DNA of 64,000 nt from Lytechinus variegatus (GCF_018143015.1 NC_054753.1:31037292-31101291), one strand, 5' to 3'. Shown: positions 31,996 to 44,312, counted from the stretch's first letter. The notes: a model not told the origin generated them from the sequence alone. Program-made: numbers and translations.

Positions 31996-32749
31996 GTAAG
32001 TTCAAATGTATCATGTAGGCAAAACAATTTTTTTTCCTTTTGGAGGGGGAAGGGGGCTACATTTAACAACCTACTGAGAAAACTTGTAAAGTTGGATAAG
32101 GATTTACATTACATTGTGGCTGGGGGTTTGAGCATTTCAGGATTTCAGCCTGGGCCCAGGTGTAATTTTCCTCTGGTATGAGTCTATGGAGATTCACAAA
32201 TATATGTATCATGGAATTATTAATTTTTGACAGTGCTCATTGTAAATGTTATGGAAACTAAACCTTCATTTATTGACATTAACTCTTTGCCCACCATGTA
32301 CAGAATCACTTGTGCGCCACATTAATTTCCAAGTGCAATCTGAAGAATAATTTTGCATGGACTACAGTGTTTGTATGCAAATTCAGCTCACAATAGCTTT
32401 TGATTGGTTCATTGTAAAGAAAAGCTTTGTGTGTATGCAGGACAATGCAATGCACACATCACTATTGTGCATGAGCAAAAGACTTTATGCTCTGTGTGTG
32501 TGTGTTGTAAATAGATTGTGACTTTGTAGTTCACTGGTTGTTACTCTAGTCGAACAAGGTGGGAAAAAAGTTAAATGAAGTTGATCAAGATAATTCAGAT
32601 TAAAGCTAAAGTTACGATTCAATTCCCTTGTTCAAGCAATGTTTTTTCATTTTTAAATTGAAATAACTTTTTTTTGACAGAAGAGAGAACAAAATATTAA
32701 GAACAAAATACATTGTTTTCTTCTAATCATCCCTGTGCTTCTATTGCAG
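31996..32749 (+). other. NECAP: Probable 3' UTR intron of NECAP
   Basis: Donor ATAG|GTAAGTTC at 31996 lies 42 bases after the stop codon. The acceptor 'cttctattgcag' ends at 32749. The short distance from the stop would be compatible with escape from nonsense-mediated decay. It is inferred from splice signals only. Confidence 0.45.
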
Positions 32750-33276
32750 GGAGACAACCTCTTCTCCAGGAGAGTATACTCTCCATCAGGAAGTTAACTG
32801 CCCAACCTCTGCCCTATGAGAAACCCCCTGCCATGCTATCCATCCACCATGTGTGAAAACCTAGACCATGTTTCCACTGGATGCCTCCAAACTGTGATCT
32901 TTATAGGACATGACCAAAGACTGTTCATATAAATGTGGTGTCAGGACCCTTTCACATGTTGTTGTGGATCGTGGCAAGTCATGTGTGGATTTACTGTCAG
33001 TACTCATCAGGAACCTTAGAACCGATGTGAATGGATACAGCTGCATCATCTACATGTTTCTACTTATTTCAGTGTAAATTGTTATAGCACCTAGTGTTTT
33101 TTTTTCTAATTTATCTTTTGTAATCTGTGAGTATTGACAATTTATTTGGTATAGTGTGAACAGGATAAAGCATAAATGCATGATTAGTGACATCAGAAAT
33201 ATCATTTTTTTTTAGGAAAAAATTATTAAAAAGGTAAATGAACATGATTATATTGTCATTTCAGTGTGAAATAAAT
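32750..33276 (+). other. NECAP: Probable NECAP 3' UTR exon with polyadenylation signal
   Basis: It has non-AT-biased sequence at its start (GGAGACAACCTCTTCTCC), then AT-rich DNA with overlapping AATAAA at about 33269-33277. Later AATAAA sites (for example near 36411) could serve longer transcripts. Confidence 0.4.
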
Positions 33277-34425
33277 AAATCTAATAAGGTTTATATGAAA
33301 TCCTGTATTCCATCCCTTTCCCAAATTGTCTCTGCCTGATCTACTTTACTGGCCTTTTGTATATAGATTGTCCATCTGCCTTTAATCCAACTCCACTGGC
33401 ACTTCACATGATACTTGCTCCAACTATGGAGCAATTACTTACTTTTTTCTGATCTACCAGAATCAGAAGACACATATGTTTCATTTATACTCTTTGTGTT
33501 CATTTACTTGCCTTGGGTTCTGTTTGATTTTTGTTAAACCACAATCATATTTTGTCTTTAGCTTGAAATTATATGTTTGTGACTGAGGTACAAGTACATG
33601 TATTCTGTCATTTGTTGCCTTCAATATGTTTGAGCCAAGGAAGAACAATTTTCATTATCATTTTGCTGCTAATTGAATTTGTTTTTCATGTAAGCAATAC
33701 TTGCCATGTATCTATATCATGGTAGTGGGGGAGAAGTGATATTTTGGTGCAAGATGGTAAGTAGTTTTGTATACAATGAGTAGAATCATGGAGCTATTAC
33801 AGAGATAGAATCTTGAAGGTTGTGTGAGAGTTGACCAGACTGAAGCCAGTTTAGTGATTGGAGAATAAGGGAATTTTGCATTTATTTTCCCTACTCAAGG
33901 TTACCATTCATATGCTCTTGGAGGAAAGTTATAGAAAACTATTATGCATGGAACAAGTTGACCGAGCTTCCGGGCTTACAACTCTACTTTTTTCAATTTC
34001 ATTTATGATTGTTGTATAAGTCATGCTCATATTTTCTTTCTATTGATTTGTATTATAAACCTTTTAGCCTCAGTTTTATCAAATTTATAAAATTCCAAAT
34101 CATTCCTATTTGAATAAGTAACATGATCATCTGCATAGTTTAGATCAGTCCCTCATCTGCTTTATTATCAAATGTAAAGTTTGTTAGTGAACTTCAAAGT
34201 GTATTATTCCACACTTTTTATTTTTCATTGTCCCTACATGTAATTTCAAAAGTCATTATTGTTGGTCACTCTTAGCTGTCTTATTCACTGTCATTGGTGA
34301 ATTTACTTTGTTGCACTCTGCCCTTGCCCTGTTACTGTCATAATTATTTTTTTGAAGGTAGGAAAATAAAAATTTAATTTGTTGAACTGTGAGAGCAAAA
34401 ATACTTGAAATACAAGGAGATGATG

Positions 34426-34632
34426 TACAGTTGTGCTCAAAAGTTTAGTGAACCCTATCCCAAAATGCACTCCTTCATGCTGAGTGTTGAATGGAAACGA
34501 TTGTTAGGTGAACCTAAACAAACTTTATTGAATGTAATATTTCATCACCTGACTTCACAATTTAAAACAACTTGAACACTTTAAATATATTCATTTTCTG
34601 ATGGGATTCACCAACTTTTGAGCAACACTATA
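34426..34632. mobile_element. Tc1/mariner-type MITE
   Basis: The left end 'tacagttgtgctcaaaagtt' is inverted at the right as 'acttttgagcaacactata', with 'gtgaaccc' / 'gggattcac' just inside. It is bounded by TA at both ends, the target duplication of this superfamily. About 207 bp, no ORF. The TIR style is characteristic of Tc1-like elements. Confidence 0.7.
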
Positions 34633-34977
34633 GAAACATGCCAATATTTTATTTGCACTATACGCCAATTATGTATTAAATCCTGCTGGAAAGTCTGTCT
34701 CCATTGGTAGCATTGGTTAAAGAGTTAATAATGTAATGAAATTGTTGGTTGGATGGTGATGTCTAGAAAGAATTATATTTATTGGAAGTATGATCATGTT
34801 TTAATTCAAAGAGCTTTCACCTTATCTTTTGTTTTTATCTTATTGAGGGTAAAAAGACTGATGTCTTTCGATTTAAGATGATATGAAGAGATACATTGTA
34901 TTTTTAAAAACATTTGCTGGCTGTCCTTTAGTTTATCAGAGCTCTTTGTTATCATTATGATTAGTCATTACTTTATT

Positions 34978-35135
34978 ACCAACATTATTTATGGTGTTGA
35001 ACTGTTTAAAATTTATTACCAACATTATTTATGGTGTTGAACTGTTTAAAATTTATTACCAACATTATTTTAGTTTGTTGAACTGTTTAAAATTTATTAC
35101 CAACATTATTTATGGTGTTGAACTGTTTAAAAATT
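34978..35135 (+). repeat. Short 40-bp tandem repeat, about four copies
   Basis: The unit 'tttattaccaacattattta' plus 'tggtgttgaactgtttaaaa' is repeated four times. The third copy differs in the middle ('ttagtttg'). Confidence 0.9.
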
Positions 35136-35372
35136 GTTCATTTGGTTTACAAAATCTGTGGGCTGTGTGTGGTATAAGAAGGAGAAGTAGTTTGGGGTTT
35201 TTTTTGAGGGGGGGGAGGGTGTTTGGAGAGGGTGATGCTAGAAAGCAGCTAGGAGAACAATAGACAAATTACTGGTATGAATAGTAGACATTGTCAAACA
35301 ATTGAACCTTCTCTGGACCTTATCCTGGTGGATCAATGAAGGATGTGACACTACTCAACCACGACCATAACA

Positions 35373-35668
35373 CCATTCTGAAATCAGGTTTAACTTAGGC
35401 CATGGTCTAACTCTGATAAAATTATGGTAAGCCAAAGGTGTCAAAATTATTTAATTAAATTTATTAAGTTGTATGTTTCGTATGTTTACTATTTCCTGAT
35501 TCATTGATGGTGAAGACAGTCATTTATTTATACTTCCTACACAATTATGAATGATTTGAGAGCCAAATGAGCTGAACTAGTTAGTGATTTATGTAACAAT
35601 TGGCTATCCATACTTAAACCACAATAAACCTGAGTTTAAGTTAAACCTGACTTCAGAATACGGGCCCC
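35373..35668. repeat. MITE with inverted ends (TTCTGAAATCAGGTTTAACT)
   Basis: The left arm 'ccattctgaaatcaggttta' pairs with the right arm 'ttaaacctgacttcagaata'. The span is about 295 bp. The interior is AT-rich and lacks an ORF. Confidence 0.65.
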
Positions 35669-37522
35669 TTAGTCCAAGTTTTAATCTAACAACATTCTCC
35701 CAAACTAATACACTGCCATTCCTACATGTAGAAGACGGCTGAATCACAACAAAAGCATTGAAGGACTATTTAATATCAAAAACAATTAATTTTCCTTACA
35801 ATACCGTGCAAAGATTTTTTTGTATACCAAATGAACAAGTTTAAGGTAATTGCTGCAAATGTGGGGTGAATCTGGCCACATCTGTTCACAGGGACAAATA
35901 CAGATTTAAAACTTTGGATTAATGATGATGATGTTTATGATGATTAAATCGCAATGGAGGACTTTGGTGCTGGTCTCAAACCATCTTCTCCAATTTTGTC
36001 AAATGCAAATTATAATTTTCATGTTGATTAATAATTATTACACTAAATGGTTAGGCCTATAGATTGTTAAGATTGTTTAACCACAATACTCCCGGGGGCC
36101 ACGCTAAATCTGTGGCACAAAATCTTTTGACTGTGCCACTCACTGACATGTTACAAGTTTTCGTGCAAATTTGTAGACCAAATTTGCATCATCCCGATAC
36201 ACTATTGCAAAATTATTTACTATCATGTAACGTGCATGTAGTCCCAAAATAGCTATTAAAGTGATTTTATGTACAAAGTCAATGCATATTGAGTTTTCTT
36301 TCTGTATTTAGTAAATATTATGCTTTTTAGCAGGAGTTTCAGCATTTATTATAAAGTCAAAATAATTGTATAATACATAAACATACATGTGATTGTAGTA
36401 TTACAATAAAGTACATTGCAATATTAAAAATTAATAGCAGAGGAGTAATAACAAAACTTAGACATGAATATGATGTAAGCAAAGCAATTGAAAAATACAG
36501 TGGCAAACTATATAAACAAAATAAATGCTTGAGAAATAGCAGCCAATAGGAATTTCATGAATAAATTCTCATAATTAATGCCTGGAGAATAATCTTATTT
36601 TCCAGGAATTAATTATAAATTAGTGAATTTAGTGCAATTGTCCCATGCAGCCATGTAGATTATGTCATTCTCTACTTATGTGCAAATTTTTGTTGCGATA
36701 GTGCGATCAATTGCCAGGATCTTAAAGGGAGCCCATAACGACCCCTAGGAATGACAAGAATCAAAACACCTTATCACAATGCATGATTGAAAACATGACT
36801 GCACCATTCAAGTATATTTTGAATGTCTTGTTATGGGGCTGAGGCATAGTGATTGATCAGTTGATTTATATTATTGATTGCAATTAATGATCAATACAAT
36901 CAGTTGTAAACACCAGTCCTACTATTAAGTGCTTTGTAACGGCCCTCTTGTTCATCTATTCTTTTGACCAAATACTATGTTACTTTCTTTTATTTATGTG
37001 TAGTTATATTTTAGAAATTACCTCCTTGATTACTCTCCAATATTTCTTTTCAAAGACTAATCTGATAGAAAAAATTATATTTCAAACAAGACATTCTGAT
37101 ACACAAAATATCCCAATAATACCGATGAGAAATGTAGTTAATGATGTGTACTGACAAAAATGTTATGCTACTTTTTGTGTTTAATGTAATGCATAATAAT
37201 ACATGGAAATCCTTTAAAAGGGAATTATAAAATTGTTTGTGTATCATAAACATGTTGTCTATAGATAGTACATTTTATTAAAATGATATAACATTGTAAC
37301 AAGTAACCAATATTTCATTTTGTGGAGCTTGATTGAGTTAATGTATTTGTCGTAAATAATAACAAAATGGATGGATGAGACATTCTATAAAGTTGTCAAA
37401 ATTTTATATGTATTTGCCTATGATATGCAAAGTATATCATATCTTAAGACATTGAGAAGAAGAAGAAAGGGTGGCATTACCAAAATGGTTCCATGGCGAC
37501 AATTTTTTTATTGTTTAAATTT

Positions 37523-37883
37523 GTGAGCAGCCGATTTAAAAAAATTCTCAAACCAAGATGAAACATGTGTACAAATGCATGTATTAGAAATAATAAACCC
37601 TGAAAACAACCATTAATGAGAATGAAAAGCGAAAACTACAAGGCAAACCCCGATTTTGTAAATAGGCGTCTTATAGACACCTAAATAGTACACATAAGTG
37701 TATGGGATGAAATTAAGATGGTGTTTCCGGTCACTTTATATTTCAATTTTTGAAGCACTAAATAATTATTTTCAAACGCAATCTTTTCTTGGCTTCATTT
37801 TTGTAACATCACAGACACAGGTGACAAGTGTGACCCAGCTCAGATTTTTTTAAAGTCAAACCAATGTTAACCAATCACTTTAA
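37523..37883 (-). repeat. Inverted copy of the 20.5-kb repeat
   Basis: The reverse complement of this segment matches 20563-20930 across its length with few differences, mainly single bases and one-base length changes in A/T runs. The flanking ~60-bp direct repeats of the other copy are not evident here. Confidence 0.8.
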
Positions 37884-37997
37884 TGAAACCCTGGATTTAA
37901 CACTATACCCTATCCGAAACCTAACATAAACCTTACTGCAACCCTATAATCTTAGTCGAAATAAATCCTGGAGCAATCGTCTCCGGAGCAAATGTCA

Positions 37998-38880
37998 TGT
38001 CACCTCTGAAATACCACCACTGTCATCACTATCATCATCGCTGTCATCATCATCACCATCATCGTCTCTGTCATTATCATCATCGCTGTCATCATCATCA
38101 CCATCATCATCTCTGTCATTATCATCATCGCTGTCATCATCATCACCATCATCGTCTCTGTCATTATCATCATCGCTGTCATCATCATCACCATCATCAT
38201 CTCTGTCATTATCATCATCGCTGTCATCATTATCACTATCATCATCTCTGTCATTATCATCATCGCTGTCATCATCATCACCATCATCGTCTCTGTCATT
38301 ATCATCATCGCTGTCATCATCACTATCATCATCTCTGTCATTATCATCATCGCTGTCATCATTATCACTATCATCATCTCTGTCATTATCATCATCGCTG
38401 TCATCATCATCACCATCATCGTCTCTGTCATTATCATCATCGCTGTCATCATTATCACTATCATCATCTCTGTCATTATCATCATCGCTGTCATCATCAT
38501 CACCATCATCATCTCTGTCATTATCATCATCGCTGTCATCATTATCACTATCATCGTCTCTGTCATTATCATCATCGCTGTCATCATCATCACTATCATC
38601 ATCTCTGTCATTATCATCATCGCTGTCATCATCATCACCATCATCGTCTCTGTCATTATCATCATCGCTGTCATCATCATCACTATCATCATCTCTGTCA
38701 TTATCATCATCGCTGTCATCATCATCACCATCATCGTCTCTGTCATTATCATCATCGCTGTCATCATCATCACTATCATCATCTCTGTCATTATCATCAT
38801 CGCTGTCATCATCACCATCATCATCTCTGTCATCATCATCATCGCTGTCATCATCATCACCACCATTATCATTACATTCG
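37998..38880. repeat. 45-bp minisatellite, about 19 units
   Basis: The unit is 'tctctgtcattatcatcatc' plus 'gctgtcatcatcatcaccat' plus 'catcg'. Two variants tend to alternate (CACCATCATCG versus CACTATCATCA), giving partial 90-bp higher-order structure. The array has no stop in three frames because TAA, TAG and TGA do not arise in the unit: Asp/Ser/Asn/Arg on one minus frame, His/Cys on plus, Met/Thr on another minus frame. I regard it as non-coding. Confidence 0.9.
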
Positions 38881-39284
38881 GGTGCCGATCTAGCTTTCGC
38901 CTCCAATAGGGGGAGGGGGGCTGAAAAAATACTTCCATCCATAGTTTACAAAATCGGCTGCTAAATAATAACAGCGAAGACACCCTGGATCTTAAAAACA
39001 TTGATCCCTGGCTTAACTTGGCTAGGTTTGGGTCGGGATTAGGGTTAGGGTGAGGTGGGCTGACTTATCTTCTCTTTTGTATCATATAAACGGGGCATTC
39101 TAAGCACATTTTGTTATATGAAAAGGATGACTATCTTCCTATTCCCCTTTCGAAGCACAAGCTGTTAATTACTGATATTCCTATATGAAAAAACGGACAA
39201 ATTAAGGATTATTTGCAGGAATTGGTGGAAAGGATATGTATCTCCTTAATCAAATAGGCCTAATGAAAGCTCTGATTACTTATG

Positions 39285-39405
39285 GCCCCGTTGCATAAAA
39301 GTTACTACCACGGTAACTTTGCCATCCAATGGTATCTTTCCTAGAATCCTTGATTCTGATTGGCTGTTTATCATTGTTACCGTGCAAAGATGGCAAAGTT
39401 ACCAT
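39285..39405. repeat. Palindromic MITE GGTAACTTTGCCAT/ATGGCAAAGTTACC
   Basis: 'cacggtaactttgccat' near 39310 and 'atggcaaagttaccat' near 39387 form the stem, with 'gattggctg' near the centre. Only part of the outer arm ('ccccgttgcataaaagttac') is matched. Confidence 0.6.
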
Positions 39406-39479
39406 CGCATACATTCGTAATTCCGACACTTCGTTATTCCGAAGGTTCGAATATTCCAAAGGTTTGTTTTTCCAATTGA

Positions 39480-39845
39480 AGGGAAATGAAACCTTTGGAA
39501 CAAGTTTGCTTCTGTCGAAACAGAAAAATCAAAGAATAAGCACAAAGAAAGATTTAGGAAAAAATTGACAAATAATTAGAAAGTTATGAGCATTTTAATA
39601 TTGCAATCACTAATGCTATGTAGATCCTCCCATTGGCAATGCGACAAGGATGTGTGATGTCACATGTGAACAACTTTCCCTTTGATCGACTATAAAATAC
39701 CCCCAAATGTCAATTTTTTGCTTTTTTCTTAACGTGATACAAACTCTTCATCCATGATGTATTCTTTAGAAATCTGTATTACATGCTCTCATATAGAAAG
39801 AACACATGATCTACTGATGGATGTGATAAAAGAGGCAGTTTAAGT
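39480..39845. repeat. Diverged relative of the foldback family
   Basis: It contains 'aaagttatgagcattttaat', a 'gtgtgatgtcacatgtgaac' core and 'ctttccctttgatcgac', the order seen in left arms elsewhere. The right arm is absent or too diverged to see. Confidence 0.4.
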
Positions 39846-39859
39846 GAAATATATTTTGA

Positions 39860-42800
39860 TTTGATTTATTTCATTTCCACATTTCAAAACAAAACAGTAT
39901 ATACAAGTATAATATTTTTTTCAATATTACATAATAGGCAAATAATTTTTCAAACATAAAGAATAATGTACATAAATCATTATAAAATATCAGCTGTACT
40001 GTGAAAATTATATCTATACATACATTTTTTCTTTAATTACTGAACATATATATATAGAAATGTGGCAGACCTCCATCTTAAGCTTGGAGCTTGAAAGTGA
40101 TGGAGGCCTCGAAAGGAAAGGGGATAGAAAACCAGACTGTATTGTGCAATAAAAGAGACTTTTATTGCACAAAATAATAGGAATATATCAAACGAGGATA
40201 TAGGGAAGGAGAATTTGAATGAGAGAAGATTAATAACGTTGATAAAAGTGAAAGTGCAAGTGCAGGTGTGCGAGTGTGCATGTGCAAGGGGGGATGGGAT
40301 TATCAGTTGTTTGGGTACACAGAAAGATTTTAGAAATTATAGCTTAACAGTGCATTTTTTTTTTTCAGAACAGTTTTGAATGAATAAAGTGATGTGCATA
40401 GCTTAATGTCATGTGATAAATTATTCCACAAATCCGCACCGTAATGTCTAATTGATTTGTGTACTATTATTAGTTTTGGATTTGTTAAATGAAAGTTTGT
40501 GGAGCTTCGTGTTGGATAAGAGTGGATGGTGTTGTTCAGGGTGAACATATTTTGAAAGGAAGGGGGAAGTAATCCCTTTTTGTATTTGAACATGAATATT
40601 GCAGCATGAAATGTATTTATATTTGAAATTTTTTATGTTTTTAATTTAAAAAATAAAGGATTAGATCTAGCAAGATATTGTGATCCTGTGCAAATACGGA
40701 CTGCTCTTTTTTGTAATAAGAAAATCGGATTAAGTTCCGTTTTACCACACATGATTACCCAAAACTATATTGCAATATGATATGTGAGGAAGCACCAAAA
40801 CATTATAAAGTAAAAAGAGAGTTTTTCGGGTAATATGTATTTTAATTTGGAAATTATCCCAACACCTTTGGACACGGAGGTTGTGACAAATGATTATTCC
40901 AGGATAAATTTTCATCAAAATTTACCCCTAGAAACTTTGAATGTTGTTTTTGCTGTAGAGATACGTTATCAATATTTACCGTTATTGCACGGTTAACTGC
41001 ATGTGTATTGTAATGCTTAAAGTGCATAAAATGTGTTTTGATTATATTTAAGGACAATTTGTTGCATTTGAACCAAGTAGATACTTTACATAATTCAACA
41101 TTTAAAGTAGATATTACAGTTTCTAGTTCTGTGTGAGCATAAAAAAATATTAGTATCATCTGCAAAGAGGATAAATGATAATAAGGCCGAAGTATTTGAT
41201 ATATCATTGACATATAATAGGAAGAAGAGCGGCCCAAAAATTGACCCCTGAGGCACACCGCATTCGATAGTTTTAAAGGTTGAATCTATTCCATTAAATG
41301 TAACATATTGTTGTCTGTTTGATAAATAATTTTCTAACCATCTGTGTGCATTTCCACGTATTCCGTATAAATGCGTGAAGTAATATTTTGTGATTAAGTG
41401 TATCGAAAGCTTTGCTTAGGTCCAAAAATATTCCAATAGCATGTTCTTTATCAGCCATCGCTTTAGTAATTTTGTCGTAAATATTTACTAGCGCTAAATC
41501 TGTAGAGTGATTTTTCCTAAAACCATATTGATTTTGATTCAATAAATTATGCAAGTTTACAAAATTGTATAATCGTGTGTATATTTTTTCTAAGTTTTTG
41601 GATATACTAAAAGTATAGAAATTGGGCGGTAATTACTTATTTCATGAGGATCATCTTTTTTGTAGATTGGGGTAACTTTTGTAATTTTGAGTAGATTTGG
41701 ACAAACACCTGATGATATAGATTGATTAAAAATATAAGTTAAAGGATCAACAATAGCATAAATAATTTCTTTAAGCATAGATGTACTTATCCTATCATGT
41801 CCTTGTGACTTACTATAGAGTTTAAGGATTTCGTAATATTAATGAGTTCAGTGGGGTTGGTAGGATTGAGAAAAGAGAATTTTTCGAATGGCGTTGAAAT
41901 AAAATCAGTAAAATGTGCATTGTTGCAACTACCTATCTTATTTGCTAGTTGGGGGTCGATGTTACTAAAAAAAAAGAGTTGAATTGTGAAGCATAAGTGG
42001 AATTATCTGCGATTTTGTCACCGTTTAAAGTTAGTCCATCTTTAGGTAATTCAGTTTTTTTTTCCGATAATCTCATTTGTAACTCGCCATGCCGCCTTTG
42101 AATTATCGCTAACTTTACTTAATTTGTCTGAGAAGTACATCTTGCGAGATAATCTTATCAAATTTGTAAGTTTGTTTCGATATTTCCTATATTTTTGCAC
42201 GTTTATGGATGACGGTTTCTTTAAATGTAATTTGTAAAGACTGTTTCGAGTATGTATTGATTTTAGAATCCCTTTTGTGATCCATGGGTTTTTTGCCTCT
42301 CGGGAATTTTGACGATTCCTCACAAGTGGAAAATTTTTATCGTAAAAATACTGTAATTTATTGTTGAATTTCTCATAAGCAATATGCACATTTTTTTCAT
42401 TGTAAATATCACTCCAATTTTCTTCTAAAAGGTCCCGTTTGAAAGATTCAATTTTTCTGGGAGTTTCTAATCTATAGCGGGGAGGTATAATTGATTTATT
42501 TTTAGATGTATTGGTTCGGATATCGTAAATATTGGCAAATGGTCTGATACTTCTGAATAAAGTATACCACCGATGATTGTTTCATTATGGATGTTAGAAA
42601 AAATGTTATCTATCAAAGTCGCAGAAGCTGGAGTTATTCTTGTGGGTTTATTTATATGTGGGGAAAAAGCATAAGAATTTGTTAATTGAAGAAATCTTTC
42701 GGTATTAGAATTATTTATATTCAGAAAATTTGTATTAAAATCACCCATGAAATAAATATGTTTATTCTCTGTAAAAAGTTTGTCAAGACATTGCTCCAGA

Positions 42801-43247
42801 TTTTGATAAAATATGTCAAATTCAACATTGGGAGGTTTGTATATTAGGCCAATGATGATATTCTTACTCTTAGGTATGTCAATCTCAATAAACAATGTTT
42901 CAGTTCGCTCAAATATTATGTCATTTTTAGTACGGAATTTCAAATTTTCGGAAACGTAAAATGCAACACCCCCCCTCTCCTTCCTACACGGTCAGCTCTC
43001 ACCAAAGAATAACTTTGTAAATTAATAATGGAGGAGAATTTTTATTGAACCAGGTTTCACTGACACCAATAACTGAAAATTTAACTGAATTGATGGCACA
43101 AAGCAAGTGTTGAAGGTATTCAAAATTTTTGTTGAGGCTTCTGGAGTTGATATGTAAAATGCTAAAGCTGTTTGTTTTCGAAAATGAGTTAATAAATTCT
43201 GCTATATACTGTGTAATATTTATTTTCATTATTGAATTCATCTGTGT
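39860..43247 (-). mobile_element. Decayed LINE (non-LTR retrotransposon, CR1/L2/Daphne-like)
   Basis: On the minus strand the order is endonuclease, linker, reverse transcriptase, C-terminus and 3' UTR. Endonuclease motifs are FSILHINSRSLNKNFEYLQH, VIGVSETWF, GLIYKPP, YFMGDFNTNFL and SDHLPIFTIS. RT motifs are KVTPIYKKDD, NYRPIS, QYGFRKNHSTDLAL, GIFLDLSKAFDTLNH and KCNKLSLN. The C-terminal YPTRSS and ADLWNNL stretch is typical of these clades. The frame is broken by several frameshifts and stops, so it is inactive. The 5' part before the endonuclease is missing. The 3' end is near 39860, where the minus strand reads 'aaatgaaataaatcaaatc'. Confidence 0.85.
40142..40172. repeat. Perfect 14-bp hairpin with AATAAA in each arm
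   Basis: 'ttgtgcaataaaag', loop 'aga', 'cttttattgcacaa'. It lies between the last coding remnant and the 3' end of the decayed LINE, so it is probably part of its 3' UTR. Each arm reads AATAAA on one strand. Confidence 0.75.
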
Positions 43248-43365
43248 TCGTTCGTCCAAAAACGAAGAAAGGTTCGTAATTCCGAAGGCTCGTTAGTCCG
43301 AAAACGAAGAAAGGTTCGTAATTCCGAAGGCTCGTTAGTCCGAAAACGAAGAAAGGTTCGATTCA
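43248..43365 (+). repeat. 42-bp tandem repeat at LINE 5' border
   Basis: The unit 'gttcgtaattccgaaggctc' plus 'gttagtccgaaaacgaagaa' plus 'ag' occurs about 2.7 times. A related but diverged piece, 'ttcgtaattccgacacttcg' plus 'ttattccgaaggttcg', lies at 39415-39450 on the far side of the LINE. Confidence 0.8.
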
Positions 43366-43789
43366 AATGACCCCCTCATCGATAACCTTCCCCAAACTTA
43401 CGTAGTTGATCCAAAACTAATGAAATCAGTTACCGTAGAAATGGTATATTACGGTAGTTGCTATAGATATTTAGTTACCATATTTTGAAAGAGTTTGAAA
43501 GAAAGACACGTTCCTAAAGAACAAACTCCAAATTCATATGGCAAACAAATAATAGACCTGTGTATAGGTGCTATAGCTTAGGATACTAAATGGTAGAGTA
43601 TTGGCAGAAACAATGGGACGGATAACTAGCTTATAGGGGCACATCAATAGACGATTATATCATCTGCAGTGCTTCACTACTTGACTCTGTTCATGCTTTT
43701 GAAGTTGCTTAATATAGTCCTCTCTTGTCCGACCATTGTCTAATAACACTAACACTACACTCATTCATATATACTTACCCAACCAGACA
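43366..43789. other. No gene recognised
   Basis: It contains 'gttaccgtagaaatggtata' and 'tacggtagttgctatag' words that may be a degraded palindrome. Otherwise featureless. Confidence 0.4.
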
Positions 43790-44312
43790 CACGAAGTTAT
43801 TGATTTTTTTAAATTTAGCTATATTTTGTGAAAACAGTTCTATGCACGTCGTCATGAATATTCATTATAGGTGGGCTGATGAAGTCACATCCCCACTTTC
43901 CCTTTTCTTATGTTATTACATGAAATCATAAATGTTTGAATTTTTTCGTACATGTGTAAATGAAGTGTCTCCATTATGATGAAATAAGTTGTGGCAATAA
44001 ATAATTCACTTAATCAGTTGTCAATCCAATTGTTTTAGTTCTTGGTAGAAAATTTCTGAATAAACCTAATAATATAATAATAAAATACAAAAGAACAAGT
44101 GGGGATTATGACATCATCAGCCCACCTAATGAATATTCATAGAGACATACCTTGAACTGTTTCACCGGAATAATGCAAATATTTAAAATTCAACAACTTC
44201 ATTACTTGTTATCCGATTTTGATCAAATTTTCAGTATTTTGCTCTGTGAATTGTTACTCTTTTTATTGATATATATATCTCCAGCCTGGAGCATCTCTTT
44301 AAAGAAACGACC
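43790..44312. repeat. Foldback element, best-preserved full copy
   Basis: The left arm 'gtgaaaacagttctatgcac', 'gtcatgaatattcattatag' and 'gtgggctgatgaagtcacat' is inverted in the right arm as 'atgacatcatcagcccacct', 'aatgaatattcat' and 'gaactgtttcacc'. The centre of about 130 bp contains 'agttgtggcaataaataatt'. It ends 'cagcctggagcatctcttta'. Confidence 0.85.

Larger units (their letters stand above)
33277..37522. other. AT-rich 3' flank of NECAP
   Basis: No supported coding region. It may include an extended 3' UTR. It contains the small elements listed separately at 34426, 34978 and 35373. Confidence 0.45.

Noticed and set aside
37995-38942. 315-residue Asp/Ser/Arg-rich frame (minus strand) as a gene
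   Set aside because: It is wholly a 45-bp minisatellite that is open in three frames. The non-repeat N-terminal part has no recognised motif or splice support.
39020-39060. Telomere-like TTAGGG repeats
   Set aside because: Only about two adjacent copies (gattagggttagggtgagg) occur, well within chance in a G-rich stretch.
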